A stretch of DNA of 64,000 nt, from the NCBI GenBank assembly GCA_900539145.1, contig UQAX01000009.1:9987-73986 (forward strand), in the 5' to 3' direction. The stretch is from an uncultured Blautia sp. (GTDB lineage Bacteria > Bacillota > Clostridia > Lachnospirales > Lachnospiraceae). The position numbers and the translations under genes were made by a program. This document shows, piece by piece, positions 51,802-61,366 of the stretch; position 1 is the first letter of the stretch; each line of letters starts with the position of its first letter. Below the pieces are notes generated by a model. The model was not told the DNA's origin, ran no database searches, and worked only from the letters and a program-made list of their open reading frames with translations.

Positions 51802-53358
51802 ATGGAGAATACAAATAGCAAAAAAAAGATGAGCTCGGCAAAACGAAAGAAAAAGCGTGTTCGAAAAGCTTTTCGTATAGCCGGTGAGATTTTGGTTGGA
51901 ATTCAAATTCTTGCGACTCTTGTTTTTATCGGCTTCACATGGAGATTGGGAATAATTCCTGCCAAGTATGTAGTGGGGTTTGCGGCATTACTTCTTGTTT
52001 TTGCGGCATTGCTTTTTACCATGCAGGTTGTAACCAGAGGAAAAGCGATTGTCAGTAAAATTGTCAGTGTTCTGATGTCGGCTGTTTTGATATTCGGTTC
52101 GGTATATGTGTATCAGACACACGATGCTATTGAGGATATCAGTGGAGATACCCTTGGAAAACAGGTACATAGTGTGCTGGTCGTAGTCAGAAAAGATGAT
52201 GAGGCAGAAAAAGTATGGGATACCAAGGATTATGTTTATGGTGTCCAGTCAATAGAAGATGACAGCGAAATGGCAGAGGCAATGAAAAAGGTCAATGCCG
52301 ATGCAGGGAAAGAAGTTTTGACAAAGGAATTTGATACCTTAAACGATCAGGTGGCAGGTCTGTTAAGCGAAACCGTAGATGCGATTGTGTATGACGAAAG
52401 CTTCAGCGGAATTATCGAGGAAGTAAATGAGAATTATAACAGCAAAGTAAAAGTCATTGCACAGTACAGCATTGAGAGCAAGAGCGACAGCATGACACAG
52501 GGAGTTTCTCCTGACGTAAACGTAAAGGACGAACCGTTCAGTATGTTTATCAGCGGTATTGACGTCTATGGTCCGATTTCTTCAAAGAGCAGAAGTGATG
52601 TAAATATTATTGCAACCGTCAATCCTGAGACAAAGCAGATTTTGCTTACCAATACACCGAGAGACTTCTATGTAACAATTCCTGAGGTGTCAGGTGAGAA
52701 AAAGGATAAGCTGACACATGCGGGTATTTACGGCGTAGATAAGTCCATGGCGGCTTTAGAAGAATTATATGATATTGAAATTCCGTTTTATACAAGAGTA
52801 AACTTTACTTCTTTGATTACTATGGTTGACTTAATGGGCGGCGTAGATGTAGAGTCAGAATTTGAATTTACTACAAGCGGCGCCGGTGGTGAGATTATGG
52901 ATGTAAAGAAGGGCATCAATCACTTTAACGGTGCACAGGCGCTTTCTTTTGCCAGAGAACGTTATAATGTTCCGGGCGGAGACAACCAGAGAGGTAAGGA
53001 CCAGATGGCTGTTATTCAGGCCATGTTTAAGAAAATGATTACTCCGGAAATGCTGGTAAAAGCGCCAAAGATGATTTCCGAAGTAAGCAACAGCGTAGAA
53101 ACCAATATGTCTATGGAACAGATACAAAGATTAATTCAAAGTCAGATTGACAATGGCGGAGAATGGACGATTAAATCTGTTGCAGCAGAGGGTACAGGGG
53201 ATCAGGCATTTTGTTACTCTGCACCGGGTACTGCTTTGTATGTTACAAATCCGGATGAAACTTCGGTTGCGAACATTAAAGTGCTGATGGACAAGGTGGA
53301 AAACGGTGAAATGCTTCCAAGCGACACGCCAAATGAAACAGGGGAAGCAGTAGAATAA
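51802..53358 (+). CDS. LytR-CpsA-Psr (LCP) family glycopolymer transferase
   Basis: The 518-residue protein begins with a very basic cytosolic tail (SAKRKKKRVRKAFR). Three transmembrane helices follow (about 30-50, 58-75 and 80-98), then an extracytoplasmic accessory region and the LCP domain. LCP marks are FMSGIDVYGPI-like ISGIDVYG, SRSDVNIIATVNPETKQILLTN split over the arginine site, TPRDFYVTIP, DKLTHAGIYG, and ALSFARERYNVPGGDNQRG. Such enzymes attach teichoic acid or capsule polymers to peptidoglycan. Three helices instead of one is a known clostridial variant. AAAGGAG precedes the ATG. Confidence 0.93.
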   Translation: MENTNSKKKMSSAKRKKKRVRKAFRIAGEILVGIQILATLVFIGFTWRLGIIPAKYVVGFAALLLVFAALLFTMQVVTRGKAIVSKIVSVLMSAVLIFGSVYVYQTHDAIEDISGDTLGKQVHSVLVVVRKDDEAEKVWDTKDYVYGVQSIEDDSEMAEAMKKVNADAGKEVLTKEFDTLNDQVAGLLSETVDAIVYDESFSGIIEEVNENYNSKVKVIAQYSIESKSDSMTQGVSPDVNVKDEPFSMFISGIDVYGPISSKSRSDVNIIATVNPETKQILLTNTPRDFYVTIPEVSGEKKDKLTHAGIYGVDKSMAALEELYDIEIPFYTRVNFTSLITMVDLMGGVDVESEFEFTTSGAGGEIMDVKKGINHFNGAQALSFARERYNVPGGDNQRGKDQMAVIQAMFKKMITPEMLVKAPKMISEVSNSVETNMSMEQIQRLIQSQIDNGGEWTIKSVAAEGTGDQAFCYSAPGTALYVTNPDETSVANIKVLMDKVENGEMLPSDTPNETGEAVE

Positions 53359-53395
53359 GAAAAAAACACAACTGACGAAAGTCAGGAACGATATT

Positions 53396-53555
53396 ATGAT
53401 AGAGGTGCAGGTTTCAAGAGTACCCTTTTGCAAGGCAGGGCAGCCGCAGGAGGGGAAAGGGGAAGCTGCCGAAGTGGGAAAATCTGCCCGAGATTTTCCT
53501 GCTGGGACATGGTATAAGATATCATGTACTGTCACGACAAGTGGAGCGCTATCAT
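53396..53555 (+). promoter_or_regulatory. Lysine riboswitch (L-box) aptamer
   Basis: The conserved lysine-aptamer strings appear in order: GAGGTGC, AGAGTA, AAAGGGGAAGCTGCCGAAG, GCTGGG, ACTGTCAC, and TGGAGCGCTATC. P1 is closed by ATGATAG (53396-53402) with CTATCAT (53549-53555). With the terminator that follows, lysine binding should switch off the downstream transporter. It lies outside any ORF, between the LCP gene and the NhaC-family gene. Confidence 0.95.
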
Positions 53556-53584
53556 CATTGGTCATACTCAATAGATTTCGGTAA

Positions 53585-53631
53585 AACCATGAATGCGTTC
53601 CCAGCAGGGAGTATCGTTCATGGTTTTTTTA
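53585..53631 (+). terminator. Lysine riboswitch expression-platform terminator
   Basis: AACCATGAA and TTCATGGTT form the main stem, flanking an inner GCG...CGT region, followed by seven T. This is the OFF-state terminator of the riboswitch. Confidence 0.88.
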
Positions 53632-53661
53632 TACATTAAAACAAAGAAAGGAAAATTGATT

Positions 53662-55278
53662 ATGACAAAGAAAAGAAAACTTTTTACCGGTATGGCAATT
53701 TTTATGCTGCTTATGATGACCTTTGCAGTCACTGTATTTGCCGGAGGTGAGACGGAAGCGCCAAAACCGCAGATGTATGCTACTTTTTGGTCTTTAGTAC
53801 CTCCTGTTGTAGCCATTGTTTTGGCATTGATTACAAAAGAGGTTTACAGCTCTTTATTTATCGGTATTTTAGTAGGAGCTTTATTCTCAGCAGATTTTGG
53901 ATTTGAGAAAACAGTAAACAATATTTTGGAAGGTGGCTTTATTAAGGTCCTTTCCGACTCTTACAATGTAGGTATTTTAATCTTTTTAGTGATTTTGGGA
54001 ACGATGGTGTGCATGATGAACCATGCTGGCGGTTCAGCGGCTTTCGGCAAGTGGGCAAGCACCCATATTAAAACAAGAGTCGGCGCACAGATTGCAACGA
54101 TTTTACTGGGTATGCTGATTTTCGTAGATGATTATTTTAACTGTCTGACGGTAGGAAGCGTTATGAAGCCTATTACAGACAAGCACAATGTTTCAAAAGC
54201 AAAATTTGCATATTTAATTGACTCCACAGCAGCACCGATTTGTATCATTGCTCCTATTTCTTCATGGGCAGCCGCAGTCAGCGGATTTGTGGAAGGGGAA
54301 GACGGTCTGGCAATTTTCATGAGAGCAATTCCGTATAACTTCTATGCGCTTCTTACCATTGTTATGATGTTTGGTCTGGTACTGATGAGAGTGGATTTCG
54401 GTTCTATGGCAATCCATGAAGCAAACGCTTTAAAGGGAGATATTTATACAACAGGAAAGCGAGTGGATGAAGAAGTTTCAGAGAAAAAACCAAATCCAAG
54501 AGGAAAAGTAATTGATTTGGTAGTGCCTATTCTGGTTCTGATTGTTTGTTGTATTATCGGTATGATTTACACTGGGGGATTTTTCAGTGGAACGGATTTT
54601 GTAACAGCGTTTTCCAAAAGTGATGCTTCATTAGCATTATCTATCGGAAGTGTATTTGCTTTTCTGATTACAGTTGTTTTTTATGTTGCAAGACGTGTGC
54701 TGTCCTTCAGAGACTGCATGGACTGTCTTCCTGACGGATTTAAGGCAATGGTGCCGGCAATTTTGATTTTAACCTTTGCATGGACATTAAAAGCCATGAC
54801 AGACAGTCTGGGAGCAGACGTTTTCGTGGCAACAGCTATGGAAAGCGTAGCAGGAGGTCTGATGAATTTACTTCCGGCGATTATCTTTATCGTAGGCTGT
54901 CTGCTGGCATTTGCAACAGGAACTTCATGGGGAACTTTCGGTATCTTAATTCCGATTGTTGTAGCTGTTTTTGGAGAAAGTAATCCGCAGCTTATGATTA
55001 TTTCTATTTCTGCATGTATGGCAGGCGCAGTGTGCGGAGACCATTGCTCACCGATTTCTGATACCACGATTATGGCATCCGCAGGGGCTCAGTGTAATCA
55101 TGTAAATCATGTTTCCACACAGCTTCCTTATGCAGTGACAGTAGCCGGTGTAAGCTTTGTTACCTACATTATTGCGGGCTTTGTTCAGTCTGCATGGATT
55201 GCCCTTCCGGCGGGAATTCTTATGATGCTCGGCGTTTTAGCAGTTATTAAATATAATCACAAAAATAAAAATAGATAA
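53662..55278 (+). CDS. NhaC-family transporter, probable lysine transporter (LysW type)
   Basis: The 538-residue membrane protein starts with a signal-like helix (KLFTGMAIFMLLMMTFAVTVFA) and has about 11-12 further helices. NhaC-superfamily marks are MLIFVDDYFNCLTVGSVM, TSWGTFGILIPIVVAVF and GDHCSPISDTTIMASAG. The family exchanges Na+ with H+ or amino acids. A complete lysine riboswitch directly upstream is the strongest clue to the substrate and matches LysW, a riboswitch-linked lysine transporter type proposed in comparative genomics. The ATG at 53662 follows AAAGGA and lies beyond the terminator. Confidence 0.88.
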   Translation: MTKKRKLFTGMAIFMLLMMTFAVTVFAGGETEAPKPQMYATFWSLVPPVVAIVLALITKEVYSSLFIGILVGALFSADFGFEKTVNNILEGGFIKVLSDSYNVGILIFLVILGTMVCMMNHAGGSAAFGKWASTHIKTRVGAQIATILLGMLIFVDDYFNCLTVGSVMKPITDKHNVSKAKFAYLIDSTAAPICIIAPISSWAAAVSGFVEGEDGLAIFMRAIPYNFYALLTIVMMFGLVLMRVDFGSMAIHEANALKGDIYTTGKRVDEEVSEKKPNPRGKVIDLVVPILVLIVCCIIGMIYTGGFFSGTDFVTAFSKSDASLALSIGSVFAFLITVVFYVARRVLSFRDCMDCLPDGFKAMVPAILILTFAWTLKAMTDSLGADVFVATAMESVAGGLMNLLPAIIFIVGCLLAFATGTSWGTFGILIPIVVAVFGESNPQLMIISISACMAGAVCGDHCSPISDTTIMASAGAQCNHVNHVSTQLPYAVTVAGVSFVTYIIAGFVQSAWIALPAGILMMLGVLAVIKYNHKNKNR

Positions 55279-55405
55279 TTGATATTAAATTTAGAAAAAT
55301 AGCAATATATATAAAAAAAATCGCAAGATGAGCATAGAAATTTTGTGGAATATTGTATATCCTTAGTGTATAACAAAATGCTTTGAAAATGCGAAAGGAG
55401 AAAAC
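55279..55405 (+). other. Leader region of the GH112 gene
   Basis: This 127-base gap is AT-rich. A possible TTGTGG / TGTATA pair (about 55344 and 55368, 18-base spacing) precedes GAAAGGAG and the ATG. No riboswitch or hairpin is visible. Confidence 0.35.
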
Positions 55406-57571
55406 ATGAGCGAAACAAATTTTAAAGGTCGTGTAACCATTCCGACAGACGTGGACGTGGTACCGGAAACTCTGGAACTGGTAAAAAGATGGGGAGCAGA
55501 CGCTATCCGTGATTGTGACGGAACAGACTATCCGGAAGAATTAAAAAATGTAGATGCAAAAGTATATTCTACTTACTATACAACAAGAAAAGACAATGAA
55601 TGGGCAAAGGCAAATCCGGATGAAATTCAGCAGATGTACATTATGACACCATTCTACACAGCAGTAGACAGTGAGTTATCCATTCATCTGATGAACCACC
55701 TCTATCCTGATATGCTGAAAGTAAATTCTCATGACGATATTACACGTTGGTGGGAAGTTATCGACAGAACAACAGGAGAAGTAGTTCCTGTAACACAGTG
55801 GGATTACAGCGAAGAAACAGGTGACGTGACAATCCACGATGCAAAGGCATTTCACGATTATACAGTCAGCTTCTTAGCTTACATTATGTGGGATCCGGTA
55901 CACATGTACAATGCCGTTACAAACGGATGGACAAACTTTGAAAAACAGATTACATTTGATGTTCGTCAGCCGAAAACAAAAGAATACTCCATGAAACGTC
56001 TTCGTAAATTTATTGAAGATAACCCACATGTAGATGTTATTCGTTACACAACTTTCTTCCATCAGTTCACATTGATTTTCGATGAACTGGCAAGAGAAAA
56101 ATATGTAGACTGGTACGGATATTCTGCTTCGGTAAGTCCATATATTCTGGAACAGTTTGAGCAGGAAGTAGGATATAAATTCAGACCGGAATTTATCATT
56201 GACCAGGGTTATATGAATAACACATACAGAATTCCATCTAAAGAGTTCACAGATTTCCAGGCATTCCAGAGAAGAGAAGTTGCTAAACTTGCAAAAGAAA
56301 TGGTTGATATTACACATGAATGCGGTAAAGAAGCAATGATGTTCTTAGGTGACCACTGGATTGGTATGGAGCCATTTATGGACGAATTTAAGAACGTTGG
56401 TCTTGACGCAGTAGTAGGAAGTGTAGGAAATGGTTCTACTTTACGTCTGATTAGTGATATCAAGGGTGTAAAATATACAGAGGGACGTTTCCTTCCATAT
56501 TTCTTCCCGGATACATTCCATGAAGGCGGAGATCCTGTAAAAGAAGCAAAAGTAAACTGGGTAACAGCAAGACGTGCAATTTTAAGAAGCCCAATCGATC
56601 GTATTGGTTACGGCGGATACTTAAAACTGGCTATGGAATTCCCAGAATTCATCGATTATGTAGAAAGCGTATGTAACGAATTCAGAACACTGTATGATAA
56701 CATTAAAGGAACAACTCCATATTGCATGAAGAAAGTTGCTGTTTTAAACAGCTGGGGTAAAATGCGTGCTTGGGGTAACCACATGGTACATCACGCAATT
56801 TACTACAAACAGAACTACTCTTATGCGGGAATTATTGAATCATTGAGTGGAGCTCCATTTGATGTGAAGTTCATCAGCTTTGATGATATTAGAAATACTC
56901 CTGAAATTCTGGACGATATTGATGTTGTATTAAATGTAGGTGGTGCATATACAGCATACACAGGCGGAGACAACTGGGCAGATGAAAAAGTTGTAACAGC
57001 AGTGAAGAAATTCATCTACAATGGCGGTGGATTTATCGGTGTAGGCGAACCTACAGCATACCAGCATGAAGGACGTTACTTCCAGTTAGCAGGTGTTATG
57101 GGTGTTGAAAAAGAAACAGGATTTACTCTTAACACAGATAAATACAACTGGGAAGAACATGATCACTTTATTATCGAAGACTGTAAAGGTGATGTTGATT
57201 TCGGTGAAGGACAGAAAGCAATCTATGCTCTGCCGGAAGCAACCATTATCAAACAGAAAGATCAGGAAGTACAGATGGCTGTCAATGAATTCGGAGAAGG
57301 AAGAAGCGTTTACATCAGCGGTCTTCCATATAGCTTTGAAAACAGCCGTATCCTTTACAGAGCAATTATCTGGGCTTCTCATGATGAAGAAAACCTTCAT
57401 AGATGGTTCTCTGACAACTACAATGTAGAAGTTCACGCTTATGTAAAAAATGGCAAATACTGTGTTGTAAACAATACTTACGAGCCACAGGATACTACGG
57501 TATACAAAGGCGATGGAACAAGCTTTGATTTACATCTGGAAGCAAACGAAATTAAATGGTACGAAATCTAA
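55406..57571 (+). CDS. GH112 1,3-beta-galactosyl-N-acetylhexosamine phosphorylase
   Basis: The 721-residue protein has the complete GH112 design: an N-terminal TIM-barrel domain (RVTIPTDVDVVPETLEL, the acid catalyst region MMFLGDHWIGMEP, and FYTAVDSELSIHL). It continues into an alpha/beta domain (DIDVVLNVGGAYTAYTGGD) and a C-terminal beta domain. The enzymes phosphorolyse lacto-N-biose or galacto-N-biose from milk or mucin glycans; some members act on galactosyl-rhamnose instead. No lnpBCD genes or transporter flank it. It is cytosolic. Codon choice is strongly biased (TTC, AAC, CTG, GGA), suggesting high expression. Confidence 0.95.
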   Translation: MSETNFKGRVTIPTDVDVVPETLELVKRWGADAIRDCDGTDYPEELKNVDAKVYSTYYTTRKDNEWAKANPDEIQQMYIMTPFYTAVDSELSIHLMNHLYPDMLKVNSHDDITRWWEVIDRTTGEVVPVTQWDYSEETGDVTIHDAKAFHDYTVSFLAYIMWDPVHMYNAVTNGWTNFEKQITFDVRQPKTKEYSMKRLRKFIEDNPHVDVIRYTTFFHQFTLIFDELAREKYVDWYGYSASVSPYILEQFEQEVGYKFRPEFIIDQGYMNNTYRIPSKEFTDFQAFQRREVAKLAKEMVDITHECGKEAMMFLGDHWIGMEPFMDEFKNVGLDAVVGSVGNGSTLRLISDIKGVKYTEGRFLPYFFPDTFHEGGDPVKEAKVNWVTARRAILRSPIDRIGYGGYLKLAMEFPEFIDYVESVCNEFRTLYDNIKGTTPYCMKKVAVLNSWGKMRAWGNHMVHHAIYYKQNYSYAGIIESLSGAPFDVKFISFDDIRNTPEILDDIDVVLNVGGAYTAYTGGDNWADEKVVTAVKKFIYNGGGFIGVGEPTAYQHEGRYFQLAGVMGVEKETGFTLNTDKYNWEEHDHFIIEDCKGDVDFGEGQKAIYALPEATIIKQKDQEVQMAVNEFGEGRSVYISGLPYSFENSRILYRAIIWASHDEENLHRWFSDNYNVEVHAYVKNGKYCVVNNTYEPQDTTVYKGDGTSFDLHLEANEIKWYEI

Positions 57572-57580
57572 GATAGAAAC

Positions 57581-57620
57581 AAAAAAAGAAGTCGTAGAAA
57601 TTACGGCTTCTTTTTTTTTC
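57581..57620. terminator. Bidirectional terminator overlapping the AraC 3' end
   Basis: AAAAAAAGAAGTCGTA (57581-57596) pairs with TACGGCTTCTTTTTTT (57602-57617) with one G-U, and nine T follow TTC. The minus-strand AraC gene ends inside the stem. Confidence 0.9.
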
Positions 57621-58434
57621 GGTAAGCATTTGGTGTTGTTCCTGTTAAACGGCGAAAGGTCTGGGAAAAATAGGATTGGGAAGAAAATCCACTGATTTCT
57701 CCTATTTTTGTCACAGAATAATTGGTAGACTCCAGCAAGTGGCGGGCTTCTTCTACTCTGCGCTGGATTAGGTAGTTAATTGGAGAGATACCTTTGTAAT
57801 TCTTAAATGCATGAACCAGATAATATTTATTGATATGAACCAGAGCGCTTAATGTATCCAGTGTAATGTCTTCGTGATAGTGTTCATTGATGTATTGTTC
57901 CACCAGCCTGCATTCTCTGGTAGTTTTCTGTCTTGGAGCAGAGAGAAATTCCTGTCGTGTACTTCTGGCTACGGAAAGTAAAACCAGTTCCAGCAGGTTT
58001 TGGCATATTGTCTGATAACCTGTCTGTTGTGTCTGAATTTCTTTTACCAAAGTATTTAGATACCATGGGATTTCGGTGTGTTCGCGAGAAAGAGAAAACA
58101 CACTATAGCTATAAGGAGCCTCTTTCTCTGAATATTGGAATTGGACACCTTCAATTCCCAGTGCTATGTATTCCCATGGGTATTCTTTGTTTCCGAATTC
58201 CGTGTGTGGAATATTGGGATTGATGAGTACAAGGTCGTTTTTCTGTACTGGAATTTGCTTACCTTCAATTTGAAAAAATCCTGTTCCCTTTGTCACAAAG
58301 AAAAGCTCAGAGAAATAATGAGAGTGTTCCATACTGTGCCAGTCTTTGTCAGAAGTGGCGCAGGTGACGTAGAGAAGCTGTGCTTTTAAAAAGTTAGAGT
58401 CATAGTTTTCAAAAGGATAGCGGATATTACTCAT
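57601..58434 (-). CDS. AraC-family transcriptional regulator
   Basis: The 277-residue protein has a cupin sensor domain (MEHSHYFSELFFVTKGTGFFQIEG region, NDLVLINPNIPH) and C-terminal HTH pair (LDTLSALVHINKYYLVHAFK region; KIGEISGFSSQSYFSQTFRRL region). The last residues RKKKKP come from the T tract of the shared terminator. It overlaps the MATE gene by 8 bases and is read from the same promoter. Being convergent with GH112 it may still regulate it (inference from proximity). Confidence 0.9.
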   Translation of the reverse strand: MSNIRYPFENYDSNFLKAQLLYVTCATSDKDWHSMEHSHYFSELFFVTKGTGFFQIEGKQIPVQKNDLVLINPNIPHTEFGNKEYPWEYIALGIEGVQFQYSEKEAPYSYSVFSLSREHTEIPWYLNTLVKEIQTQQTGYQTICQNLLELVLLSVARSTRQEFLSAPRQKTTRECRLVEQYINEHYHEDITLDTLSALVHINKYYLVHAFKNYKGISPINYLIQRRVEEARHLLESTNYSVTKIGEISGFSSQSYFSQTFRRLTGTTPNAYRKKKKP

Positions 58435-59797
58435 AGGACTTCTCCTCCTCCTTCATTTCTTTCATGATGCTTTTGTTTACGATAATAGCCAGAACAAAGG
58501 CACAAACATCAGCAGTAGGCTGAGATAACTGTATTCCTGGAATTCCTAAAAGCGGCGGCAGCAGAAGAACAGAAGGAATAAAGAAAATTCCCTGTCGGGC
58601 AGCTGCTAAAAGGGAGGCTTTGAAAGTTTTTCCAATGGTCTGTGTCATCATGTTGTTCATAATTACCCATCCGGAAAGGGGCAGGGCAACACACTGCATA
58701 CGCAGAGCAACCGTGCCGATAGCAATAACCTGTAAGTCATCTTTTCGGAAAACAGAAATAAGAGAACCGGCGAAAAGAAAGCCAGTAATGCCGATAAAAA
58801 TAAGTACCACAGTAGATACTTTTACGCAGAACCAGAAAGCTTCTCTGACACGGCTGAATTTTTTCGCTCCGTAATTAAATCCGCATACCGGCTGAAATCC
58901 CTGTCCAAACCCAATCAGTGCAGAAATGGCAAATTGGGAAATGCGGGATACAATGGACATAGCGGCAATGGCGGCATCTCCGTAAGGCTTCGCTGCTAAA
59001 TTCAATGCCAGAATGGAAATACTTCCCAAACCCTGACGAAACAGGGAAGGAAGTCCGCCCTGTGCAATGATTTTTAAATTAGATTTTAAATATTTCATGG
59101 ATTTTAATTTCAGAGGAATACAGCCGGATATTTTTATTCCCCAAAGGAGCAGAAGAAAACTGATAAACTGACTTAAAATAGTTGCCAGAGCAGCTCCGGA
59201 GACTCCCATATTAAATTTGAAAATAAAAAGAGGATCCAGAAAAATATTTAAAATCCCACCGGAGGTAATGCCAATCATGGCGTAAAAAGCATTTCCCTGA
59301 AAGCGCAGTTGATTATTCAAAACAAGCTGTGCCGTCATATAAGGAGCGCCCAGTAAAATAATACCCAGATAATCCTTTGTATAAGGTAAAATCGTAGGCG
59401 TAGAGCCTAAAAGCAGGGACAGCGGTTCTAAGAAAAAAAGTCCCAGAGCCGCTACGCAAAGTCCGCATAAAAATGCAGAAAAAAAGCCAATGCCTGCAAG
59501 CTGTTCTGCCATTTCGGTATCCTTAGCGCCCAGTCTTCTGGAAATGGAATTTCCGGAACCATGCCCGAAGAAAAAACCGAGAGCCTGTATAATTGCCATA
59601 ACAGGGAACACAATACCCACAGATGCAGTGGCGCTGGTTCCCAGCTTGGATACAAAAAAGGTATCGGCAATGTTATAAATAGAAGTAATCAGCATACTGA
59701 TTATGGTAGGAACTGCCATTTTTCCAATAAGCGAAGGAATAGAGGCAGTTGTCATCATTTGAAATTTTTCTTCCTGTGCAATTTTATGCTTCAACAT
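58427..59797 (-). CDS. MATE-family multidrug/cation exporter
   Basis: The 456-residue protein has 12 predicted helices and the MATE marks GKMAVPTIISMLITSIYNIAD split over helix 1, FFGHGSGNSISRRLG, and the second-half GFGQGFQPVCGFNYGAKKFSRV. These proteins export drugs or metabolites with Na+ or H+. GAAGGAG precedes the ATG. It is the first gene of an operon with the AraC regulator. Confidence 0.92.
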   Translation of the reverse strand: MLKHKIAQEEKFQMMTTASIPSLIGKMAVPTIISMLITSIYNIADTFFVSKLGTSATASVGIVFPVMAIIQALGFFFGHGSGNSISRRLGAKDTEMAEQLAGIGFFSAFLCGLCVAALGLFFLEPLSLLLGSTPTILPYTKDYLGIILLGAPYMTAQLVLNNQLRFQGNAFYAMIGITSGGILNIFLDPLFIFKFNMGVSGAALATILSQFISFLLLLWGIKISGCIPLKLKSMKYLKSNLKIIAQGGLPSLFRQGLGSISILALNLAAKPYGDAAIAAMSIVSRISQFAISALIGFGQGFQPVCGFNYGAKKFSRVREAFWFCVKVSTVVLIFIGITGFLFAGSLISVFRKDDLQVIAIGTVALRMQCVALPLSGWVIMNNMMTQTIGKTFKASLLAAARQGIFFIPSVLLLPPLLGIPGIQLSQPTADVCAFVLAIIVNKSIMKEMKEEEKSYE

Positions 59798-59872
59798 TTT
59801 GCTCCTTCCTGTTTTGAAATGTAAGCGTTTTATTTATTATAGGCTTTTTTGAAAGAGCAAACAAGAGAAAAC

Positions 59873-60652
59873 TTACGGATGGAGATAGTTACGCATAGTT
59901 TTTAGCGCATGCTTTTCCAGACGACTGACCTGCGCCTGAGAAATACCGATTTCTTCTGCTACCTCCATTTGCGTTTTCCCTTCGTAAAAGCGCATGGTAA
60001 CAATATGCTGTTCTCTGTCATCTAATTTTTTTAATGCTTCCTTTAAAGCAATGTTTTCAATCCAATTATCTTCTTTATTTTTTTTATCGCTGATTTGGTC
60101 CATGACATAAAGGGTATCCCCTCCTTCTGTATAGACAGGCTCATACAGGCTGACAGGACTTTGAATGGCATCCAGAGCATATACGATTTCCTCTTTATCG
60201 ATGCCGATTTCTTCGGCAATCTCATTGATGGTAGGTTCTTTTAAATTTTGCTTTACATAATTTTCTTTTGCATAAATGGCTTTATAGGCAATATCCCGAA
60301 GGGAACGGCTGACACGAATGGCGTTGTTGTCTCTTAAATAGCGTCGTATTTCGCCGATAATCATGGGAACAGCATAAGTTGAAAATTTTACGTTTAAGGT
60401 GGTGTCAAAGTTGTCAATGGCTTTAATCAATCCCACGCAGCCAATTTGAAATAAATCATCTGCATTTTCATTGCTGCTGGAAAACCGTTTGATAACGCTT
60501 AGAACCAGCCGCAGATTACCTTTAATGTATTGTTCTCTCGCTTTAGGATCACCTTCTTTAATACGCACAAATAATGCGTCCTTTTCTTCATTTGTGAGAA
60601 TAGGAAGACGTGAAGTATTTACGCCGCAAATTTCCACTTTATTAAGTGCCAT
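59873..60652 (-). CDS. sigG: RNA polymerase sporulation sigma factor SigG
   Basis: The 259-residue protein begins MALNKVEICGVNTSRLPIL, the hallmark of late forespore sigma-G. Regions 2 (DDLFQIGCVGLIKAIDNFD), 3 and 4 (YEGKTQMEVAEEIGISQAQ) follow. The length is that of SigG in Bacillus and Clostridium. The start at 60652 has GGAGG 10 bases upstream. In many clostridia sigG follows spoIIGA and sigE; here it stands alone. It indicates a genome with a sporulation programme. Confidence 0.96.
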   Translation of the reverse strand: MALNKVEICGVNTSRLPILTNEEKDALFVRIKEGDPKAREQYIKGNLRLVLSVIKRFSSSNENADDLFQIGCVGLIKAIDNFDTTLNVKFSTYAVPMIIGEIRRYLRDNNAIRVSRSLRDIAYKAIYAKENYVKQNLKEPTINEIAEEIGIDKEEIVYALDAIQSPVSLYEPVYTEGGDTLYVMDQISDKKNKEDNWIENIALKEALKKLDDREQHIVTMRFYEGKTQMEVAEEIGISQAQVSRLEKHALKTMRNYLHP

Positions 60653-60878
60653 AGCAAGAAATCCTCCAATCATGTAATAAAAATACTGCTATGAAAAGCA
60701 TTCTCCATGAAGCGGTACAATATACGATAAAAGGGGAAATTTAATAAAGTTTTAGACCTTGACATTAAGATATTGCTTTTTTTTGGTAATACGCCAACAA
60801 ACTAATTGAATAAAAAATATGAATATAGTAAAATAGGTTTATCAAAATACGTGAAAATAGGAAAAGGAGGAAATGCAG

Positions 60879-61358
60879 ATGAAGGGGAAGCGTGTATTAT
60901 TTGCGGCAGCAGGGATTGCCATACTGTTATGTTCCGGATGTGCACAAGACGAAGGAAAAAGTTCTTCTGCCACAACTGTTCCGGAAAGTTTTTTGAAGGA
61001 GGTATTTACCACAGATTTTGAAAAACGATATACAGAATTTCAGAAGGACAATGATACAGAAAAGTATTATGATACATTTTCAGATTGCGCTTCCGAGGCG
61101 TGTATAGAGGCTATGAGCGGTGACAGAATGCCTTTAAAATACGATAAGAAAGCAGAGGAGAATTCTGCAAAGGCAAAGGTTTTGGAAGTGAAATGTGAAG
61201 TGGATGAAGACGGCGAGGGAGAATTTGAAGTATTGTTAGGATACGAGAAGGATGAGGATAAAAAAGAGAAAGCCACAGGACAAATCACTGTTACGCAGGA
61301 AGACGGAAAAGAGAAAGTAGACTCCTTTTTCCTGAGTAATATTGTTGAAGTAAAGTAA
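60879..61358 (+). CDS. Predicted lipoprotein of unknown function
   Basis: The 159-residue protein has a signal peptide with lipobox LLCSGC and a Cys at about 21, so it should be anchored to the outer face of the membrane. The mature part is acidic and helical followed by strand-rich segments, with no domain I recognise. AAGGAGG lies 8 bases before the ATG at 60879; the ATG two codons upstream is too close. The position next to the tRNA cluster gives no functional hint. Confidence 0.75.
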   Translation: MKGKRVLFAAAGIAILLCSGCAQDEGKSSSATTVPESFLKEVFTTDFEKRYTEFQKDNDTEKYYDTFSDCASEACIEAMSGDRMPLKYDKKAEENSAKAKVLEVKCEVDEDGEGEFEVLLGYEKDEDKKEKATGQITVTQEDGKEKVDSFFLSNIVEVK

Positions 61359-61366
61359 ATGGAAGA

